Notes under the pieces: generated by a model
What the model saw: only the letters and a program-made list of their open reading frames with translations
Told to the model about the DNA's origin: nothing
Database searches by the model: none
Position numbers and translations under genes: made by a program
Shown here: positions 5,937-9,234 of the stretch, piece by piece
Layout: every line of letters starts with the position of its first letter
Position numbering within the stretch: position 1 is the first letter of the stretch
Assembly: GCA_021805305.1 (NCBI GenBank)
Contig: JAJZFO010000225.1
Location: forward strand, 1 to 9,234
DNA from: Actinomycetes bacterium
Lineage (GTDB): Bacteria; Actinomycetota; Acidimicrobiia; Acidimicrobiales; RAAP-2
DNA: 9,234 bases
Direction: 5' to 3'

Positions 5937-6895
5937 GCCTCAAACAGTAATGCCCTCGCCGCCCGGTACGGGTCGGTGCGTCCCGCCAACAGGGCCTCGA
6001 CCTGCTCCTCGTAGCGCCGCGCGCCCTCACCCGAACGCACGCGCTCACCCACCATGGCGATCACCACGCGCTCGAGCTCGTGCGCGACACGGCGCCGACG
6101 CCGTTCCTCGATCGCTCCGGAGGACAGGAACCGATGATGCCGCGCGAGCTCCTCCCACAGCTCGTCGAGCCCGCGGCCATCGCTCGCCACCGTATCGACG
6201 ATGGGCGCGCGCCACGGTGGCGTCGGGCCCATGTCCATCATCCGCTCGAGGTCGCGTCGCGTCTGGCCCGCGCCGGGGCGATCTGCCTTGTTGATCACGA
6301 AGACGTCGGCCACCTCCAAGATGCCCGCCTTCTCGGCCTGCACCGCGTCCCCCCAGCCGGGGTTGAGCACGACCACGGTGGTGTCCGCCGTCGACGCGAC
6401 GTCGACCTCCATCTGGCCCACCCCCACGGTCTCGACGATGACGAGTTCGTACCCCACCGCCCCCAGCACCCGAATCGCGTCGGGCACCGCGAGGGACAGT
6501 CCGCCGAGATTGCCGCGCGTGGCCAGCGAGCGGATGTAGACGCGCTCGTCGGTGGCGTGATCTTGCATGCGGTAGCGATCACCCAGGAGCGCTCCCCCGG
6601 TGAAGGGCGAGGTCGGGTCCACGCACACGACCGCGACGCGCGCGAACGGATCGGCGCGGCCGAAGGAGGCCTTGGTCAGCGCGGCGGTGATGAGCCGGTC
6701 GGTGAGGGTGGATTTGCCCGCACCCGGCGCGCCGGTGAGGCCGATCACGTGGGGCATCGGCGACGAGTACACCAGGGCCACCGTCTCGCGGTGCCGGTCG
6801 CTCGCACCTTCGACGTAGGTGATCAGTCGCGCCAGTGCGGCGCGAGAACCCTCGCGCGCCCGGGCCAGCAGGTCCGCGGCCGCGGCGTCGATCAC
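5933..6895 (-). CDS. meaB: MeaB/ArgK-family GTPase (methylmalonyl-CoA mutase chaperone)
   Basis: A 320-aa G3E-type P-loop GTPase. MeaB gates adenosylcobalamin loading into methylmalonyl-CoA mutase and protects that enzyme from inactivation. Seen in order: Walker A GAPGAGKST (55-63), VDPTSPFTGGALLGDR (92-107), ETVGVGQMEVDVA (155-167), NPGWGDAVQAEKAGILEVADVFVINKAD (178-205; G4 motif NKAD at 202-205), then the helical C-terminal dimerisation region. I chose the GTG at 6895: GAGG (6901-6904) lies 5 nt upstream, it falls 22 nt after the murA stop, and the length matches the usual 310-330 aa. An in-frame ATG at 6976 would overlap murA by 59 nt and add 27 unconserved residues. It sits between murA and a four-TM protein gene. 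No mutase subunit (mutA/mutB) is in the window, although meaB often lies beside them, so a different B12-enzyme client is possible. Confidence 0.92.
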   Translation of the reverse strand: MIDAAAADLLARAREGSRAALARLITYVEGASDRHRETVALVYSSPMPHVIGLTGAPGAGKSTLTDRLITAALTKASFGRADPFARVAVVCVDPTSPFTGGALLGDRYRMQDHATDERVYIRSLATRGNLGGLSLAVPDAIRVLGAVGYELVIVETVGVGQMEVDVASTADTTVVVLNPGWGDAVQAEKAGILEVADVFVINKADRPGAGQTRRDLERMMDMGPTPPWRAPIVDTVASDGRGLDELWEELARHHRFLSSGAIEERRRRRVAHELERVVIAMVGERVRSGEGARRYEEQVEALLAGRTDPYRAARALLFEA

Positions 6896-6899
6896 CGCG

Positions 6900-6904
6900 T
6901 CCTC
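6900..6904 (-). promoter_or_regulatory. Ribosome binding site of meaB
   Basis: GAGGA on the minus strand, 4 nt before the GTG at 6895, lies just after the murA stop codon. It supports this start over the ATG at 6976, which has no nearby Shine-Dalgarno. Confidence 0.5.
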
Positions 6905-6917
6905 GGTGCGGCGTCGA

Positions 6918-8180
6918 TCACGCGGCCCACGACACGCCGGCCCCCAGGCTCGCGAGACGCCCGGGGAGGTCGTCATAGCCGCGCGCGACGTGCTCCATCC
7001 CGTGCACGGTCGTCGAGCCCTCGGCGACCAGTCCCGCGAGGACCAACGCCGCGGCGGCGCGGATGTCGCTGCCGTGCACCACCGTCCCGGTGAGGCGCTC
7101 GACCCCGCGAATCATGGCGTGATGGCCTTCGGTGGTGATGCTCGCGCCGAGTCTCACCAGTTCGTCCACGTAGCGGAATCGTCCCACGAAGAGGTTCTCG
7201 GTCACCACCGACACGCCCTCGGCGACACTGAGCATCGTCGTGATCAAGGGCTTGTAGTCCGTCGCCACGCCGGGATAGGGCAACGTGGCCACGTCACAGG
7301 CGCGCAGGCGAGTGGGACCCTTGACGCTCACGCCCTCGCCGGTGAGGTCGATCACGCCGCCCATCGCCTCGATCTTGCGCAGCAGCATCACCATGTGGTC
7401 GCTGCGGGCGTCACTAACGCGCACGTCGCCCCCGGTGATCAACGACGACGCCAGGTACGTGGCGCTCACCACGCGATCGGTCACGACCTCGTGTCGCGCC
7501 GGCGACAACTCCGCAACACCGGTGATCGTCAATCGCGAGGTCCCCAGGCCCTCGATGCGCGCACCCATTGCCAGCAGTTGTCGACCCAGGTCCTCGACCT
7601 CGGGTTCGCGCGCGGCGTTCTCGATCACCGAGCGACCCTCGGCGAGCACGCAGGCCATCAGTAGGTTGTCGGTGGCGGTGTGGCTCGGGTACTCCAGGGT
7701 GATGTGGGTGGCGCGCAGACGTCGCTCGGACGTGGCGCGGATGGACGTGCGGTCATTGTGGAACACCGCACCCATCGCGCCCAGGCCGTCGGTGTGGAAG
7801 TTGATGGGCCGGTGCCCGAAGTCGTCGCCACCCGGCAGGGCCATCGAGGCCTCCCCGCAACGCGTGAGCAGGGGGCCCAGGATGACGATGGACGCGCGCA
7901 TCGCCTCGAACAGGTGCGCGGGGGCCTCGGTCCTGAGGTCCGCCGCGGCGGGCACGCTGATGAAGAGCTCGTGAGGGACCGACCGGTCCACCCGGCAGCC
8001 CAGGGCCACCAACAGATCACTCATGATGGCCACGTCGGTGATCTCGGGCACGTTGGTGAGGTGATGGGTGCCACTCGCCAAGAGGCACGCCGCCATCTCC
8101 TTGAGCACCGCGTTCTTGGCGCCGTAGGCCCGCACCTCGCCCACGAGGGGCCCGCGGGGCTGAACGACGAGAGAACTCAC
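6918..8180 (-). CDS. murA: UDP-GlcNAc enolpyruvyl transferase MurA (Asp variant)
   Basis: MurA transfers enolpyruvate from PEP to UDP-N-acetylglucosamine, the committed cytoplasmic step of peptidoglycan synthesis. The 420-aa length is normal. Seen: GAKN with Lys22-Asn23 (same numbers as E. coli), MRASIVILGPLL (94-105), the catalytic loop LPGGDDFGHRPINFH (115-129), Asp308 in GVATDYKP (E. coli Asp305 equivalent), ENLFVGRF (328-335), and DIRAAAALVLAGL (372-384) with Arg374 in place of E. coli Arg397. The loop Cys (E. coli Cys115) that fosfomycin alkylates is Asp119, as in Mycobacterium and Chlamydia, so the enzyme should be active but fosfomycin-insensitive. I reject AroA because the UDP-sugar enzyme signatures fit throughout. 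The GTG start at 8180 sits 6 nt after a possible -10, suggesting a leaderless mRNA. It is first in the murA-meaB-membrane protein operon and divergent from glpX. Confidence 0.96.
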   Translation of the reverse strand: MSSLVVQPRGPLVGEVRAYGAKNAVLKEMAACLLASGTHHLTNVPEITDVAIMSDLLVALGCRVDRSVPHELFISVPAAADLRTEAPAHLFEAMRASIVILGPLLTRCGEASMALPGGDDFGHRPINFHTDGLGAMGAVFHNDRTSIRATSERRLRATHITLEYPSHTATDNLLMACVLAEGRSVIENAAREPEVEDLGRQLLAMGARIEGLGTSRLTITGVAELSPARHEVVTDRVVSATYLASSLITGGDVRVSDARSDHMVMLLRKIEAMGGVIDLTGEGVSVKGPTRLRACDVATLPYPGVATDYKPLITTMLSVAEGVSVVTENLFVGRFRYVDELVRLGASITTEGHHAMIRGVERLTGTVVHGSDIRAAAALVLAGLVAEGSTTVHGMEHVARGYDDLPGRLASLGAGVSWAA

Positions 8181-8186
8181 CCCACA

Positions 8187-8192
8187 AGTATT
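8187..8192 (-). promoter_or_regulatory. Possible leaderless -10 of murA
   Basis: AATACT on the minus strand lies exactly 6 nt before the murA GTG, the spacing expected when transcription starts at the start codon. It matches TATAAT at 4 of 6 positions, and no -35 is evident. No Shine-Dalgarno precedes the GTG. Confidence 0.35.
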
Positions 8193-8216
8193 GCCGCAAA
8201 CCCACCGGGGTCGCCG

Positions 8217-8245
8217 TGGACCGCAATTGCCCGACGAAGTACGCT
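8217..8245 (+). promoter_or_regulatory. Leaderless promoter of glpX
   Basis: TGGACC (8217-8222, 4 of 6 to TTGACA), a 17-bp spacer and TACGCT (8240-8245, fitting TANNNT) are followed after 6 nt by the GTG at 8252. Transcription would therefore start at or next to the start codon, and no Shine-Dalgarno is present. This is the common actinobacterial leaderless layout. Confidence 0.5.
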
Positions 8246-8251
8246 AACGGT

Positions 8252-9234
8252 GTGCTGAGACCCACGCGACCCGACCGAAATCTCGCCCTCGAGATGATTC
8301 GCGTCACCGAGGCCGCCGCGGTCTCGGCCGCGCGCTGGTCGGGACGTGGCGACAAGAACGCGGCCGACGGCGCGGCGGTCGACGCGATGCGCTTCGTGCT
8401 GGGCGCGGTCCAGATGGACGGCATCGTGGTCATCGGCGAGGGCGAGAAGGACGAAGCACCGATGCTCTACAACGGCGAACGCATCGGCGACGGCCAACCG
8501 CCCGAGGTCGACATCGCGGTCGACCCCGTGGACGGCACGTCGCTCACCGCCCAGGGCCGCAACGGCGCCCTCTCGGTCATCGCGCTCGCGCCGCGCGGCA
8601 CGATGTTCAACCCGGGCCCGTGCTTCTACATGATGAAGATCGCGGTGGGACCGCGCGGGCGCGGCGCGGTCGACGTGAACGCCTCGCCCACCGACAACCT
8701 CAAGGAACTGGCCAAGCGCCTCAAGAAGCCCATCCAGGAACTCGGCGTGGTGGTCCTGGACCGTCCCCGTCACGACGACCTGGTGCTCGAGATCCGCGAA
8801 ACGGGCGCACGCGTCCTGTCGATCTCCGACGGCGACGTGGCCGGGGCGATCGCCACCGGCTGGCCCAACTCGGGCGCCGACATCCTCATGGGCATCGGCG
8901 GCACGCCCGAAGGCGTGATCGCCGCGGCGGCCCTCAAGGGTCTGGGTGGAGAGATCCAAGGTGTCCTGCACGCGCGCAATCCCGAGGAGCGTCAGGCCGC
9001 CGAGGCCCAGGGCTACGACTTCACCCGGGTGCTCACCACCGACGACCTGGTGGCGTCGGACAACTGCTTCTTCTCGGCCACCGCGATCACCGACGGCGAC
9101 TTCCTGCGCGGCGTGCGCTTCACCGAGTTCGGCGCCACCACCCAGTCACTCGTGGTGCGCAGCCGTTCGGGCACGGTGCGAACGATCGAGACCTTCCACC
9201 GCCACGACAAGCTCCAGGAGTTCACCACGGGTCT
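8252..9234 (+). CDS. glpX: Class II fructose-1,6-bisphosphatase GlpX (3' end cut by window)
   Basis: GlpX hydrolyses fructose 1,6-bisphosphate to fructose 6-phosphate, the key gluconeogenic step; in mycobacteria it is the main FBPase. The 327 codons present begin MLRPTRPDRNLALEMIRVTE and match the mycobacterial protein throughout. Visible active-site motifs are GRGDKNAADG (31-40), IGEGEKDEAPMLYNG (61-75), the metal-binding and catalytic DPVDGT (91-96; Thr96 corresponds to E. coli Thr90), LDRPRH (169-174), SDGDVAGAI (192-200) and GIGGTPEGVIAAAA (214-227; Glu220 is the metal ligand). The last visible residues (ETFHRHDKLQEF) correspond to the extreme C-terminus of the family, so only a few codons should be missing past 9234. 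The GTG start fits the conserved RPDRNLALE beginning and a leaderless promoter. Confidence 0.96.
   Translation, partial: MLRPTRPDRNLALEMIRVTEAAAVSAARWSGRGDKNAADGAAVDAMRFVLGAVQMDGIVVIGEGEKDEAPMLYNGERIGDGQPPEVDIAVDPVDGTSLTAQGRNGALSVIALAPRGTMFNPGPCFYMMKIAVGPRGRGAVDVNASPTDNLKELAKRLKKPIQELGVVVLDRPRHDDLVLEIRETGARVLSISDGDVAGAIATGWPNSGADILMGIGGTPEGVIAAAALKGLGGEIQGVLHARNPEERQAAEAQGYDFTRVLTTDDLVASDNCFFSATAITDGDFLRGVRFTEFGATTQSLVVRSRSGTVRTIETFHRHDKLQEFTTG

Noticed and set aside
5280..6014. Plus-strand open frame (244 codons) over the HicA-fold and membrane protein genes
   Set aside because: It is antisense to two better-supported genes and the intergenic gap; the composition is biased with no family match.
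6896..6976. meaB start at the ATG at 6976, overlapping murA
   Set aside because: There is no nearby Shine-Dalgarno, the extension is not family-like, and a GTG with GAGG lies just after the murA stop.
6080..7093. Long plus-strand open frame (337 codons) opposite meaB
   Set aside because: Its translation is Arg/His-rich low complexity, mirroring meaB codons; no motif is seen.
6819..7664. Plus-strand open frame (281 codons) opposite murA and the meaB start
   Set aside because: It is a shadow of murA, with no ribosome site or recognisable domain.
6918..8180. AroA (EPSP synthase), which shares the MurA fold
   Set aside because: Lys22-Asn23, the GG-D loop, the ENLF...RF segment and the DIRAAAALVLAGL motif are MurA-specific.
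8177..8971. Minus-strand open frame (264 codons) opposite glpX
   Set aside because: It is a shadow of glpX, rich in Arg, His, Asp and Val, and would overlap the divergent promoters.

Overview
The window looks like ordinary chromosome from a high-GC actinobacterium, probably of the class Acidimicrobiia or a relative. The inference rests on the strong G/C third-position bias, a SepX/GlpR-like membrane protein (a family I know only from Actinomycetota), a MurA with Asp in place of the catalytic Cys as in mycobacteria, a class II (GlpX) fructose-1,6-bisphosphatase closely resembling the mycobacterial one, and starts that look leaderless. No phage, IS, integrase or CRISPR signal is visible. The species cannot be named from the sequence alone.

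Layout. Positions 1-112 hold no gene, only a GC-rich hairpin that may end the tRNA transcript. A tRNA-Ala(CGC) (113-185, minus) lies 15 nt after the stop of a SepX/GlpR-like divisome membrane protein gene (201-1031, minus), which has its own promoter. Next comes a sulfate-assimilation block: cysH (1116-1787, minus) is divergent from cysD-cysN (1858-4038, plus), and the short gap between them holds a near-palindrome overlapping both predicted -10 regions. A CHAD-domain gene (4046-4912, minus) converges on cysN. A small HicA-fold gene (5027-5329, minus) lies upstream of it, with a GC-rich hairpin and a 12-bp tandem repeat between the two. A tight minus-strand operon murA > meaB > four-TM protein gene (8180 down to 5484) follows. 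glpX (8252 onward, plus) is divergent from murA and is cut off by the window end close to its natural C-terminus.

How the genes work together. CysD and CysN form ATP sulfurylase, which makes APS from sulfate and ATP. CysH would then reduce APS (or PAPS) to sulfite with thioredoxin. CysN has no fused APS kinase, and no sulfite reductase or sulfate transporter is present here. MurA commits UDP-GlcNAc to peptidoglycan and the SepX-like protein would act at the septum, but they are in separate transcription units. MeaB is a chaperone GTPase for the B12-dependent methylmalonyl-CoA mutase, yet no mutase gene is nearby. GlpX is the gluconeogenic FBPase.

I do not see a convincing new multi-gene system. 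The most notable points are a CysH with three of the four usual [4Fe-4S] cysteines, the shared cysH/cysDN operator candidate, a likely fosfomycin-insensitive MurA, an orphan HicA-fold protein without the catalytic histidine motif, and a mutase-less meaB embedded in a murA operon.
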